Source: Pedobacter caeni (GTDB lineage Bacteria; Bacteroidota; Bacteroidia; Sphingobacteriales; Sphingobacteriaceae). Taken from it: 64,000 nt of DNA. Positions 8,788-17,246 of this stretch are shown piece after piece (within the stretch, counting starts at the first letter, position 1; each line of letters begins with the position of its first letter). Below the pieces are notes generated by a model, which had not been told where the DNA came from, ran no database searches, and saw nothing but the letters and a program-made list of their open reading frames with translations. The DNA is taken from contig NZ_FQUQ01000003.1 in NCBI RefSeq assembly GCF_900129215.1, positions 952,045 through 1,016,044 of the forward strand. The letters run 5' to 3'. The position numbers and the translations under genes were made by a program.

Positions 8788-8848
8788 TTTGAGTTTTAAC
8801 ACTTTTTAACATGTGTTTAAATTAACTTAGCAACGATTTTAGATTTAA

Positions 8849-11398
8849 ATGAAAAGAATATATCAACTTATATTGTTGTTATTGATTGGTTTACCATCAA
8901 TAGCACAGATCCGTCCCCAGTCCAATCCTGCAACTCCAACCTTAAAAGTTAATGGCCTGGATCTGGATTATTTTAATCCCAAAGAGTATACCATCGCTGA
9001 TGTCACACTTACCGGAGCAAAGTTTCTGGATAAAGATGTGATCATCACACTTTCCAAACTGATCAAAGGAGAGCGTATTGTGCTTCCCGGAGAGGCGACA
9101 GCCAATGCCATTAAAATCCTTTGGGAACAAGGCCTGTTTGATGATGTTCAATTGGATATTGTTAAAATTGAGGGGGATTCTGTGTACTTCGATATTGAAG
9201 TTGTAGAACGTCCGCGATTGAGTACTTTTGATATCCAGGGGGTAAGTAAATCCCAGAAAACGGATATTCTTGAAAAACTGAATGCGAAGTCTACCAAGAC
9301 GATCATCAATGATAACCTGTACAATACCACCACCAGTACGATTAAAAAGTATTTGCTGGAAAAAGGGTATTTCTTTACAGCCGTAACCTACAAAACCAAA
9401 GTTGATCCCAACCAGGAAAACCATGTGATCCTGGAGGTTAATGTGGAGAAAGGCCGCAAGGTGAAGGTTCATGAAATTAACTTTACCGGCAACAAGGATT
9501 TTAGCTCAGCTAAACTGCGTAAGTTTTTAAAGAAGACCAAACAACAGGCTTTCTATAAAATCTTTGGTTCGGGTAAATTCAACAAAGAGAAATACGAAGA
9601 AGATAAGAAAACGCTGATTGCAAAAATGCAGGATAAAGGTTACCGTGATGCGGTAATTTTGAAAGACAGCGTATATCAATACAGCGATAAAGCAGTAGGG
9701 ATCAAGATCGACTTATTTGAAGGTCCTAAATATTATTTCGGAAATCTAACCTTTGCAGGTAATGCCAAATATGCAGGTAAAGACCTGTTGCGCATTCTTG
9801 GCCTTGAAAAAGGAGAGGTTTTCAGCGAAGAGAAACTGGAGAAAAAATTAAGAGGTAGCCCAAATAGCGATGACGTATCGAGTTTGTACCTGAATGATGG
9901 TTATTTAACTTTCAATGTGGATCCTGTTCAGACGAAGATCTATGGCGATACAGTTGATGTGGAGATCCGCATCTATGAAGGTCCTCAGTATACCAATAAC
10001 AGGATTACGGTAAAAGGAAATACGATTACCAACGACAGGGTGGTGCTGCGTGATGTACGTACCAAACCAGGCGATAAATTCTCTAAGGACCAGTTGATCC
10101 GTACGGTTCGTGAGATCGGACAGATGGGTAACTTTGATGAATCTAAAACGGTACCTACGCCTAAGCCGAATCCGGCAGATGGAACGGTCGATATCGAGTA
10201 TGCTGTAGAAGAGAAACCTTCAGATCAGATTGAATTGTCGGGTGGTTTTGGTGGTGGTAACATCATCGGTACCTTAGGTCTTACTTTCAATAACTTCTCT
10301 TTGAAGAACCTGTTTAACGGAAGCGCTTATAAACCATTGCCAAAAGGTGACGGACAAAAGCTGAGCTTACGTGGACAGACCAACGGTAAATACTACCAGT
10401 CTTATAGTTTCTCTTTCTCTGAGCCATGGTTAGGTGGTAAAAAACCAGTTAGTTTTGGGGTGAGCGCATTTACTTCATTACAATCAAACGGATTGAAAGA
10501 AAATGATGCCCGTGGACAACAACAAAGAATCCGGTTAAATGGGGTAACGGTAAGTTTGGGTAGAAAGTTAAACTTCCCGGACAACTATTTCCAGTTGAGC
10601 CATGCCTTGAGTTTCCAGCAATATGTTCTGAATAACTATTCCGGATATAAATTCAGCACCGGTACTTCTTATAACATCAGTTTAGCACAAGAGTTGAGCA
10701 GGGATTCAAGAGATTCCCCAATCTTCCCTACCGGTGGTTCTTACTTTAAATTTACCATTCAGGCAACACCTCCATATTCCTTGATTAACAAGCTGAACTA
10801 TGCGACTGCTTCGGATAAAGAATTCTATAAATTCACAGAATACCACAAATGGAAATTTGAATCACAATGGTTCCATAGACTAGCTGGTAAGTTTGTAGTG
10901 AAAGCACAGGCACAGTTTGGTTTCCTTGGATCGTATAACAAAGCAGTTGGAGATCCGGCCTTCGAGCGTTTCAAACTGGGTGGTGATGGTATGCAGGGAT
11001 TTGATTTCCTTCAGGGCTCAGAGCTGATCGCTATGCGTGGTTACTCTAACAGTGCCGTTATTCCTAATGGATCAAATGTAAGGATCGCACAACAGTCAGG
11101 AAGTCCGATCTTCACCAAGTACATGCTGGAGTTAAGATACCCTGTAATTGCGAGTCAATCCGCTACAGCCTTCCTTGTTGCTTTTGCAGAGGGTGGAAAT
11201 ACCTGGAACAACTTCTCAGAATACAATCCTTTTAACGTAAGACGCTCCGCAGGTTTTGGTGCGAAGATATTTTTACCGATATTTGGATTATTGGGAATTG
11301 ATTATGCAATTCCATTTGATAAGATTCCAGGAATTGAAAATGGTGGAAAGCAAAACTTTACTTTCAGTATTGCACAACAACTGGGTGGATTTAACTAA
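8849..11398 (+). CDS. bamA: Outer-membrane protein assembly factor BamA
   Basis: 849 residues, normal for BamA. A signal peptide ends in SIA before Q-I-R-P. Five POTRA repeats fill about residues 45-465, for example YTIADVTLTGAKFL and NRITVKGNTITNDRVVLRD. An Omp85 beta-barrel occupies residues 480-849, with the lid-loop region KLGGDGMQGF and the final strand FTFSIAQQLGGF. It inserts beta-barrel proteins into the outer membrane. Twelve bases separate it from the first ompH, so chaperone and acceptor are coexpressed. Confidence 0.96.
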   Translation: MKRIYQLILLLLIGLPSIAQIRPQSNPATPTLKVNGLDLDYFNPKEYTIADVTLTGAKFLDKDVIITLSKLIKGERIVLPGEATANAIKILWEQGLFDDVQLDIVKIEGDSVYFDIEVVERPRLSTFDIQGVSKSQKTDILEKLNAKSTKTIINDNLYNTTTSTIKKYLLEKGYFFTAVTYKTKVDPNQENHVILEVNVEKGRKVKVHEINFTGNKDFSSAKLRKFLKKTKQQAFYKIFGSGKFNKEKYEEDKKTLIAKMQDKGYRDAVILKDSVYQYSDKAVGIKIDLFEGPKYYFGNLTFAGNAKYAGKDLLRILGLEKGEVFSEEKLEKKLRGSPNSDDVSSLYLNDGYLTFNVDPVQTKIYGDTVDVEIRIYEGPQYTNNRITVKGNTITNDRVVLRDVRTKPGDKFSKDQLIRTVREIGQMGNFDESKTVPTPKPNPADGTVDIEYAVEEKPSDQIELSGGFGGGNIIGTLGLTFNNFSLKNLFNGSAYKPLPKGDGQKLSLRGQTNGKYYQSYSFSFSEPWLGGKKPVSFGVSAFTSLQSNGLKENDARGQQQRIRLNGVTVSLGRKLNFPDNYFQLSHALSFQQYVLNNYSGYKFSTGTSYNISLAQELSRDSRDSPIFPTGGSYFKFTIQATPPYSLINKLNYATASDKEFYKFTEYHKWKFESQWFHRLAGKFVVKAQAQFGFLGSYNKAVGDPAFERFKLGGDGMQGFDFLQGSELIAMRGYSNSAVIPNGSNVRIAQQSGSPIFTKYMLELRYPVIASQSATAFLVAFAEGGNTWNNFSEYNPFNVRRSAGFGAKIFLPIFGLLGIDYAIPFDKIPGIENGGKQNFTFSIAQQLGGFN

Positions 11399-11410
11399 CA
11401 AAAACAGAAC

Positions 11411-11941
11411 ATGAAAAAATACCTTTTAATATGCTTCTTAACTTTTACGTGCATGGGCGCTTTTGCTCAGAAGTTCGCGTATGTAGACACAGAATATATC
11501 TTAAAACATCTTCCGGAATATAAGTCGGCTTTAAGCCAGTTGAATGTCTTATCTCAGCAATGGCAGGGACAGGTAGATCAGAACTTTGTGGAGATCGATA
11601 AGATGTACAAAGCGTATCAGGCTGATCAGGTTTTGTTAACTGCAGATATGCGTAAAAGAAGAGAAAACGACATCATCGAAAAAGAAAAAGAAGCGAAAGA
11701 TTTTCAACGCAAAATCTTTGGTCCTGACGGAGAACTTTTCCAGTCTCGTACTAAGCTTCTGAACCCGATTCAGGATAAAGTAACAAAGACCATCGGTGAG
11801 GTAGCTAAAGCTAAACTTTTCGATTTCATCTTTGATAAAAGCAGTGAATCGACGATGATGATTTATGCCAGCAGCAATTACGATGTCAGCAATGATGTCA
11901 TCAGGTTGCTTGGATTTAAGCCAGGATCGATCTTAAAATAA
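11411..11941 (+). CDS. OmpH/Skp-family periplasmic chaperone (first copy)
   Basis: 176 residues with a signal peptide cleaved after GAFA. FAYVDTEYILKHLPEYKSA is the start of the Skp fold, followed by a long charged coiled coil (residues 50-130) and a return to the beta body. The family holds unfolded outer-membrane proteins in the periplasm. It lies directly behind bamA, and a second copy follows 43 bases later. The two copies are only distantly alike, so they are probably not redundant. Confidence 0.92.
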   Translation: MKKYLLICFLTFTCMGAFAQKFAYVDTEYILKHLPEYKSALSQLNVLSQQWQGQVDQNFVEIDKMYKAYQADQVLLTADMRKRRENDIIEKEKEAKDFQRKIFGPDGELFQSRTKLLNPIQDKVTKTIGEVAKAKLFDFIFDKSSESTMMIYASSNYDVSNDVIRLLGFKPGSILK

Positions 11942-11984
11942 CACACAGATAAACAAGTAAAAACAATTATTAAGATAAATAGAA

Positions 11985-12539
11985 ATGAGAAAGTCAATTA
12001 ACGCATTTTTTGTAGCAGCGGGGTTATTGTTTACTGCCAACATTGCAAATGCACAACAAAAATTCGCACACTTAAATTCCGCAATCATCATTGAAGCGAT
12101 GCCGGAAGTTAAAGCAGCAAGAACAACATTAGAAGCATTTGGAAAAACCAAACAAGCTGATGTTGAGAAAATGATTTCTGAGTATCAGGTTAAACTGAAA
12201 GCAGCAGAAGACAAACAAAAATCATTGAGCGAAGCCAACAAAGAAACTGTAGGTAAAGAATTACAAGCTATGGGTGCAGATTTGCAGGATCTTCAAAAAC
12301 GTATCGAAGATGCAAGGGCTAAAGCACAACAGGAAATGGAAGCTAAAAATGCGGAATTGTTTAATCCTATTCAGGTGAAAGCTGACGCAGCAATCAAAGC
12401 TGTTTCTAAAGAAAAAGGTTTTGCTTATGTATTTGATACTGCAAACCAGGCTTTAGTTTATTGGGATGGTGGTGATGATATCACTGCAGCTGTTAAAGCT
12501 AAATTGGGTATCGCAGCAACTGCAGCTCCTAAGAAATAA
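11985..12539 (+). CDS. OmpH/Skp-family periplasmic chaperone (second copy)
   Basis: 184 residues with a signal peptide ending in ANIANA before Q-Q-K. KFAHLNSAIIIEAMPEVKAA opens the Skp fold, followed by a lysine/glutamate/alanine-rich coiled coil at about residues 45-130. FAYVFDTANQALVYWDGG closes the body. It has an Ala/Pro/Lys-rich tail. It is the last gene of the bamA block before a strong terminator at 12562-12598. Confidence 0.92.
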   Translation: MRKSINAFFVAAGLLFTANIANAQQKFAHLNSAIIIEAMPEVKAARTTLEAFGKTKQADVEKMISEYQVKLKAAEDKQKSLSEANKETVGKELQAMGADLQDLQKRIEDARAKAQQEMEAKNAELFNPIQVKADAAIKAVSKEKGFAYVFDTANQALVYWDGGDDITAAVKAKLGIAATAAPKK

Positions 12540-12561
12540 TTAGAATTAAAATATTTAAATT

Positions 12562-12598
12562 GCGGGATTGAGTGATAAAACTCAATCCCGCTTTTTTT
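12562..12598 (+). terminator. Rho-independent terminator touching the murI start codon
   Basis: GCGGGATTGAG at 12562-12572 pairs perfectly with CTCAATCCCGC at 12581-12591 across an 8-base loop, followed by seven T at 12592-12598. The very next base starts the murI ATG. It would end the bamA-ompH-ompH transcript. Confidence 0.88.
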
Positions 12599-13432
12599 AT
12601 GATCAAAATTGGACAATCTATAGGGGTTTTTGATTCCGGGTATGGTGGCTTAACCGTATTTAAATCTATTGCTGAAAAGTTACCTCAATACAACTATATC
12701 TACCTGGGCGACAATGCCCGTTCTCCTTATGGAGATCATTCCTACGAAACCATTTATCAGTATACACTGGAATGTGTGGAATGGCTCTTTGCCCAGGGTT
12801 GTCCTCTGGTCATTCTTGCCTGCAATACCGCTTCGGCAAAAGCACTGCGGAGTATCCAGCAAAAAGTGCTTCCGCTAAAGTATCCGGACCATCGGGTATT
12901 GGGGGTCATCAGACCTACTGCAGAAGTGGTCGGAGATTTTAGCAGGAGCAAAACAATTGGCGTAATGGGCACAAGAGGAACCGTGAACTCTTTGTCTTAC
13001 CCGATGGAGATCGCCAAATTTTTTCCTGAACTAAGAGTCTTGCAACAAAGCTGCCCGATGTGGGTGCCTTTGATAGAAAATAATGAACACCTGAATCCGG
13101 GAGCAGATTATTTTGTAGATAAGTACCTGAAAGAATTGTTGGAAAGGGATCCTGATATTGATTGCATCCTATTAGCCTGTACACATTATCCTTTGCTGAT
13201 CCCTAAGTTGATGGAGATTCTTCCCGGGGGTATTCAGTTGCTGGGACAGGCCGATATTGTTGCCGACAGTCTGGATACCTATTTGAGAAGACATCCGGAG
13301 ATCGCGATCAAGCTTGCCCAAGGTGGAGAAAAGCATTTCTATACCTCGGGTGATCGGGAGGTGTTTGATAAACATGCTACCATCTTCTTTGGTGAGGAAA
13401 CTGCATCTGAACAGATGCATCTTCAAATCTGA
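12599..13432 (+). CDS. murI: Glutamate racemase
   Basis: 277 residues from ATG 12599. IGVFDSGYGGLTVF is the family opening. The two catalytic cysteines are in LACNTASA (near residue 74) and LACTHYPLL (near residue 187), and YLGDNARSPYG is the substrate loop. It makes D-glutamate for peptidoglycan. A GTG at 12572 is in frame upstream, but it lies inside the terminator hairpin of the previous gene and would add nine non-family residues. No leader separates the U-tract from the start codon, so expression must come from read-through or an unusual start. Confidence 0.94.
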   Translation: MIKIGQSIGVFDSGYGGLTVFKSIAEKLPQYNYIYLGDNARSPYGDHSYETIYQYTLECVEWLFAQGCPLVILACNTASAKALRSIQQKVLPLKYPDHRVLGVIRPTAEVVGDFSRSKTIGVMGTRGTVNSLSYPMEIAKFFPELRVLQQSCPMWVPLIENNEHLNPGADYFVDKYLKELLERDPDIDCILLACTHYPLLIPKLMEILPGGIQLLGQADIVADSLDTYLRRHPEIAIKLAQGGEKHFYTSGDREVFDKHATIFFGEETASEQMHLQI

Positions 13433-13438
13433 TACATA

Positions 13439-13464
13439 TAGCTCCAATCCGGGGCTATTTTTTT
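13439..13464 (+). terminator. Terminator after murI
   Basis: TAGCTCC at 13439-13445 pairs with GGGGCTA at 13451-13457 (one G-T pair, 5-base loop), followed by seven T. Confidence 0.75.
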
Positions 13465-13477
13465 CTATATTTTTTTG

Positions 13478-13510
13478 TCTGTTGGTCGAATAGTTAGGGC
13501 AGTTGGTCGA
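13478..13510 (+). promoter_or_regulatory. Tandem 9-bp direct repeat with 21-bp period, LytTR-type site candidate
   Basis: GTTGGTCGA occurs at 13481-13489 and again at 13502-13510, exactly 21 bases apart. Read as TCTGTTGGT (13478) and GCAGTTGGT (13499), each matches eight of nine positions of the LytTR-family recognition consensus, whose repeats are spaced about two helical turns apart. It lies 115 bases before the GIN-domain gene. A nested inverted repeat (CGCC/GGCG with GCTGA/TCAGC, 13535-13571) follows it. Confidence 0.5.
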
Positions 13511-13624
13511 CTGTTACCGGGGCATGGTCTAATGCGCCAAAAAACGCTGAAACGTTTCTCAGCAGATGGCGTCTTATCTACAAAACAACAATTAAATAAT
13601 TAAAAAAAATAAAATATAAAAGAT

Positions 13625-14167
13625 ATGAAAACCTCGATCAAAACCTTATTCGCCTCAGCTTTAACTGCTATCGTTTTAACTTCTTCAGCCTTCACCACTT
13701 TCGCTAAAGACACCACACCTGTAAGTGCAGCAGCTAACGTAAAATTCAACAAAGTAGTGGTAACAGGAAATGCCAAAGTCGTATTGGTACAATCAAATTC
13801 AGAAAACATTACGACCAATGACGAGCTGACCGCTAATACCACTGTTCAACAAAAAGGATATACCCTGTATATCAACTCTACTGAGCAAAGCCCTGCAACT
13901 ATTTATGTATCGGTAAAAGACCTGCAAAGAATTGATGCCTCCAATACTGCTGAGGTAAAAACCCGCGGTAACTTTGACCTGGCTGTGCTTCAGATCTTCC
14001 TGAAAGATGGTGCAAAAGCAAATGTAAATGCAAAAGTAGGTAGCCTTTACACTGACATGAAAGACCAGTCGGACTTGAAATTAAGTGGTTCCTCAGCAGA
14101 ACACAACCTGGTAAGAAATGACGTATCTAAATTGAACCTGAATGATTTTGTGATTGCCAAACTATAA
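13625..14167 (+). CDS. GIN-domain (DUF2807) secreted protein
   Basis: 180 residues with a signal peptide ending in TTFA. The remainder resembles the head GIN domain of putative Bacteroidota autotransporter adhesins: FNKVVVTGNAKVVLVQSNSE, then repeated right-handed beta-helix-like turns such as LQRIDASNTAEVKTRG and AKANVNAKVGSLYTDMKDQS. It is predicted to be periplasmic or surface-associated; the function is unknown. It is a single-gene unit between the murI terminator and its own terminator at 14209. The upstream region holds a possible LytTR site. Confidence 0.85.
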   Translation: MKTSIKTLFASALTAIVLTSSAFTTFAKDTTPVSAAANVKFNKVVVTGNAKVVLVQSNSENITTNDELTANTTVQQKGYTLYINSTEQSPATIYVSVKDLQRIDASNTAEVKTRGNFDLAVLQIFLKDGAKANVNAKVGSLYTDMKDQSDLKLSGSSAEHNLVRNDVSKLNLNDFVIAKL

Positions 14168-14208
14168 AAGACCGATCCAGAAGAGAGAAATGAAATCATT
14201 TCTGCAAG

Positions 14209-14238
14209 AAACCGCTCATCCCTATGTGCGGTTTTTTT
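14209..14238 (+). terminator. Terminator after the GIN-domain gene
   Basis: AAACCGC at 14209-14215 pairs with GCGGTTT at 14228-14234 around a 12-base loop, and the run of T continues to 14238. Confidence 0.8.
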
Positions 14239-14352
14239 GTGTGCTAACTGGTGATTTTTATGCTGCTAAACGGTTTAAATGATGTTTGAACATTTGAATA
14301 TAATCTTAATGAAAGATTCTATTTCTTTCTAGGTTCTAATTATTATTAACGG

Positions 14353-14360
14353 TAAATTTG
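14353..14360 (+). promoter_or_regulatory. TAnnTTTG promoter element before purF
   Basis: TAaaTTTG followed by C, nineteen bases before the purF ATG, matches the Bacteroidota -7 consensus. No good TTG -33 element is seen at the expected distance. Confidence 0.5.
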
Positions 14361-14379
14361 CGGCTCAAACCACACACGA

Positions 14380-16281
14380 ATGAGCGACTCGATCAAGCAT
14401 GAATGCGGAATTGCCTTTATCCGCCTTTTAAAACCTCTCTCATACTACCAGGAAAAATACGGTACAGCACTCTGGGGACTGAATAAGCTTTATCTTTTGA
14501 TGGAAAAGCAACACAACCGCGGACAGGATGGAGCCGGTATTGCCACCATTAAACTTGATGTTAAACCAGGACACCGCTACATCAGCAGGTACCGGTCTAT
14601 GGCACAAAATGCAGTAGCAGATATTTTTGGATATGTACAAAGTAAATTTGTAGACATCCAGAATGAAACGCCTGAATTGATGCAGGATGCCGAATGGTTA
14701 AAACAAAATGTCAGCTTTATCGGGGAAGTTTTACTTGGTCACCTCAGATATGGTACCCATGGTCAGAACAGCATTGAAAACTGCCATCCATTCTTGCGTC
14801 AGAACAACTGGATGACCCGTAACCTTGTGATTGCAGGTAACTTCAACATGACGAATGTAGAAGAGTTACTGGAACAATTGTATGAGCTTGGACAACATCC
14901 AAAAGAAAAAGCAGATACGGTTACCGTCCTTGAAAAAATTGGTCACTTCCTTGACGATGAAAATCAGGAACTTTTTGATGCTTACAAGAAAGAAGGATTG
15001 GATAACGTAGAAATTACCCATAAAATCTCTGAAGGTTTAGACATCGCTAAAATCCTGCGTCGCTCTGCAAAAAACTGGGATGGCGGATATGCGATTTCAG
15101 GAATTGTTGGTAATGGAGATGCTTTTGTACTTCGTGATCCTTCAGGAATCCGTCCGGCATTTTACTATGCTGATGATGAAATCGTAGTTGCTGCTTCTGA
15201 AAGACCAGCAATTCAGACTGCTTTCAATATCCCATTCAAAGATGTAAAGGAAATTGAACCCGGACATGCTTTAATTGTGAAAAAAAGCGGTAAGGTTACT
15301 CAGGAAGTATTCAGAGATCCTCAGGAAAAAAGAGCTTGCTCATTTGAACGCATTTATTTCTCCAGAGGAAGTGATGCGGATATCTATAAAGAAAGAAAAC
15401 AACTGGGTGCATTGTTGTGCGATCAGATACTGAAAGCAGTAAGTGCAGACCTTAAAAATACTGTATTCTCTTTTATCCCGAATACTGCTGAAGTATCTTT
15501 TTACGGAATGGTAGAAGGATTGCACAGCTATATCAGAGGAGTACAAAAAGACACTTTATTAAACCGTAAAGAACAGCTGAACGATCAGGAACTGGATGAA
15601 TTGTTGTCCATGAATCCAAGGGTAGAGAAGCTGGCCATTAAGGATGTGAAACTGAGAACATTCATTACCCAGGATGCCGACAGGCAGGATATGGTAGCGC
15701 ATGTTTACGACACTACTTATGGCATCATCAAAAACAATACAGATACTTTAGTGGCCATCGATGATTCTATTGTAAGGGGAACAACCCTGAAACAAAGCAT
15801 CATTAAGATCATTGACAGGTTACATCCTAAGAAGATCATTATTGTTTCTTCTGCGCCTCAGATCCGTTACCCGGATTGTTATGGTATAGACATGTCTAAA
15901 ATGGGACAATTTGTTGCTTTTGAAGCTGCAATTCAATTGTTAAAGGAGCGTGGGATGGAACACATCATCGAAGAAGTTTATCAGAAATGTAAAGCTTCCC
16001 TGTTGCTGCCAAAAGAACAGATTGTAAATCATGTGAAAGACATCTACAGACCATTTACACAGGAAGAGATCTCTGCTCAGATTACTAAAATCATTACCCC
16101 TGCAAACATCAACGCGGAAGTAGAGGTGATCTACCAGACCTTGGATAATTTACATGTGGCTTGTCCAAACCATACCGGAGATTGGTACTTCTCAGGTAAC
16201 TATCCAACCCCAGGAGGAAACAAAGTAGTCATCAAGGCTTTTGTGAACTGGAAAGAAGGAAACAACCAGAGAGCTTACTAA
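14380..16281 (+). CDS. purF: Amidophosphoribosyltransferase (PurF), long Bacteroidota form
   Basis: 633 residues against about 470-510 for classical PurF; a long form is usual in this phylum. An N-terminal Ntn glutaminase begins after the propeptide MSDSIKHE with the catalytic Cys9 (CGIAF), and NRGQDGAGI follows. The C-terminal phosphoribosyltransferase has the PRPP loop VAIDDSIVRGTTLKQ near residue 465. It makes 5-phosphoribosylamine, the first committed purine step. In the C-terminal region that corresponds to the Fe-S ligand pair of Bacillus PurF, the sequence reads YFSGNYPTP, so one ligand cysteine appears to be replaced by tyrosine. guaA, also purine synthesis, lies 3 kb downstream but is not in the same operon. 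Confidence 0.9.
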   Translation: MSDSIKHECGIAFIRLLKPLSYYQEKYGTALWGLNKLYLLMEKQHNRGQDGAGIATIKLDVKPGHRYISRYRSMAQNAVADIFGYVQSKFVDIQNETPELMQDAEWLKQNVSFIGEVLLGHLRYGTHGQNSIENCHPFLRQNNWMTRNLVIAGNFNMTNVEELLEQLYELGQHPKEKADTVTVLEKIGHFLDDENQELFDAYKKEGLDNVEITHKISEGLDIAKILRRSAKNWDGGYAISGIVGNGDAFVLRDPSGIRPAFYYADDEIVVAASERPAIQTAFNIPFKDVKEIEPGHALIVKKSGKVTQEVFRDPQEKRACSFERIYFSRGSDADIYKERKQLGALLCDQILKAVSADLKNTVFSFIPNTAEVSFYGMVEGLHSYIRGVQKDTLLNRKEQLNDQELDELLSMNPRVEKLAIKDVKLRTFITQDADRQDMVAHVYDTTYGIIKNNTDTLVAIDDSIVRGTTLKQSIIKIIDRLHPKKIIIVSSAPQIRYPDCYGIDMSKMGQFVAFEAAIQLLKERGMEHIIEEVYQKCKASLLLPKEQIVNHVKDIYRPFTQEEISAQITKIITPANINAEVEVIYQTLDNLHVACPNHTGDWYFSGNYPTPGGNKVVIKAFVNWKEGNNQRAY

Positions 16282-16303
16282 AACAGGCTGGTCCTAAAAT
16301 ATG

Positions 16304-16340
16304 ATCCCCGCTATAGCTTGTCTGTAGCGGGGATTTTTTT
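16304..16340. terminator. Terminator between convergent purF and lysE-type genes
   Basis: ATCCCCGCTA at 16304-16313 pairs perfectly with TAGCGGGGAT at 16325-16334, followed by seven T. It serves purF; an A-rich left flank gives weak use on the other strand. Confidence 0.88.
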
Positions 16341-16369
16341 ATGGATTTTTTAACCGGAAGATGTACGGG

Positions 16370-16996
16370 TTACTTATAATGTTTCAATATCACCTCTACA
16401 AACAACCTGATCGCAAAGATAATGATGACTGCCCCGGCAATCCGGTTCAGGTTCTGAATGGTCTTTTCTTTGATTCTATACCTCAGTTTCGCCGCATAAT
16501 AGGTCTTGATCCCATCCACTGAAAGCTGAGTCGCCATGGCAATAATAAAGAATACAATCTTTTCTGCCATTGTATAATGAAGTTGGACGGATATGATCCC
16601 TCCAACCATTACCCAAAACATAAGGGTGGTAGGAGATAGGAGACACATTAAAAAACCTTTCAGGATATAACCGCGCTTTCTGACTTTCGCGATCTCAGAG
16701 ATGTCGTAACTCACTTTTACCTTATTGAAAAGGTAGTATACACCTATTCCAAATAAAAAGAGGCCTCCAACGATGCCTATATATTGAAAATACTCGGATT
16801 TATAGTCTACAAACTGCGCACTGAAGATGGTCAGCGTAATAAATATAATGTCACTAAAAATCACCCCCACTGCAAGCGAAAACCCCGCCTTAAAACCTTT
16901 CTCAATGCTGGTTTTTATCATGGAAAAGAAAACAGGTCCCGTTAAAAAGGAGAATAAAATACCTGCACCTATTCCTTGTAATATTGCTTCAAACAT
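16370..16996 (-). CDS. LysE/RhtB-family exporter
   Basis: 208 residues with six hydrophobic segments. The opening FEAILQGIGAGILFSFLTGPVFFSMIKTSIEKG is the LysE-type first helix and loop (GPVFF), and SPTTLMFWVMVGG sits in the fourth helix. These inner-membrane proteins export amino acids or related compounds; the substrate is unknown. It is a single gene on the minus strand, convergent with purF. A perfect 9-bp palindrome (17028-17047) lies in its upstream region. Confidence 0.88.
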   Translation of the reverse strand: MFEAILQGIGAGILFSFLTGPVFFSMIKTSIEKGFKAGFSLAVGVIFSDIIFITLTIFSAQFVDYKSEYFQYIGIVGGLFLFGIGVYYLFNKVKVSYDISEIAKVRKRGYILKGFLMCLLSPTTLMFWVMVGGIISVQLHYTMAEKIVFFIIAMATQLSVDGIKTYYAAKLRYRIKEKTIQNLNRIAGAVIIIFAIRLFVEVILKHYK

Positions 16997-17027
16997 TCAC
17001 CTAAACATATAAAATTACGCTAATATG

Positions 17028-17047
17028 CAATTTTATGAATAAAATTG
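17028..17047. promoter_or_regulatory. Palindrome upstream of the LysE-type gene
   Basis: CAATTTTAT at 17028-17036 and ATAAAATTG at 17039-17047 form a perfect inverted repeat with a 2-base centre, 32 bases upstream of the exporter start. Operator function is inferred from position only. Confidence 0.4.
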
Positions 17048-17175
17048 ACCCTATTATAATTAGTTTATTTTACAGGTTACTTCAATTACAAGGCCAGCTT
17101 TAATTTTGTTTATCGCTGATTCTCAAATTTGTGTCTTCTTTGGCCATGCCAATTTGAAAATCCCGGAACATCATT

Positions 17176-17221
17176 GTGTAAATTATACACTTTACAAAAC
17201 AGTTTTTTTTATTTATGTTTA
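17176..17221 (+). promoter_or_regulatory. Operator-like repeat and promoter before the sugar MFS gene
   Basis: GTGTA at 17176-17180 and TACAC at 17186-17190 flank AATTA. They lie directly before TTTA (17191-17194), a 19-base spacer and TAtgTTTA (17214-17221), a near match to the Bacteroidota promoter. The start codon is 25 bases further on. Confidence 0.4.
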
Positions 17222-17246
17222 ACCCCAGTATAAACCAATTATAAAT

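Noticed and set aside
8942..9472. 176-codon minus-strand frame
   Set aside because: Antisense to the POTRA region of bamA, without any recognisable domain.
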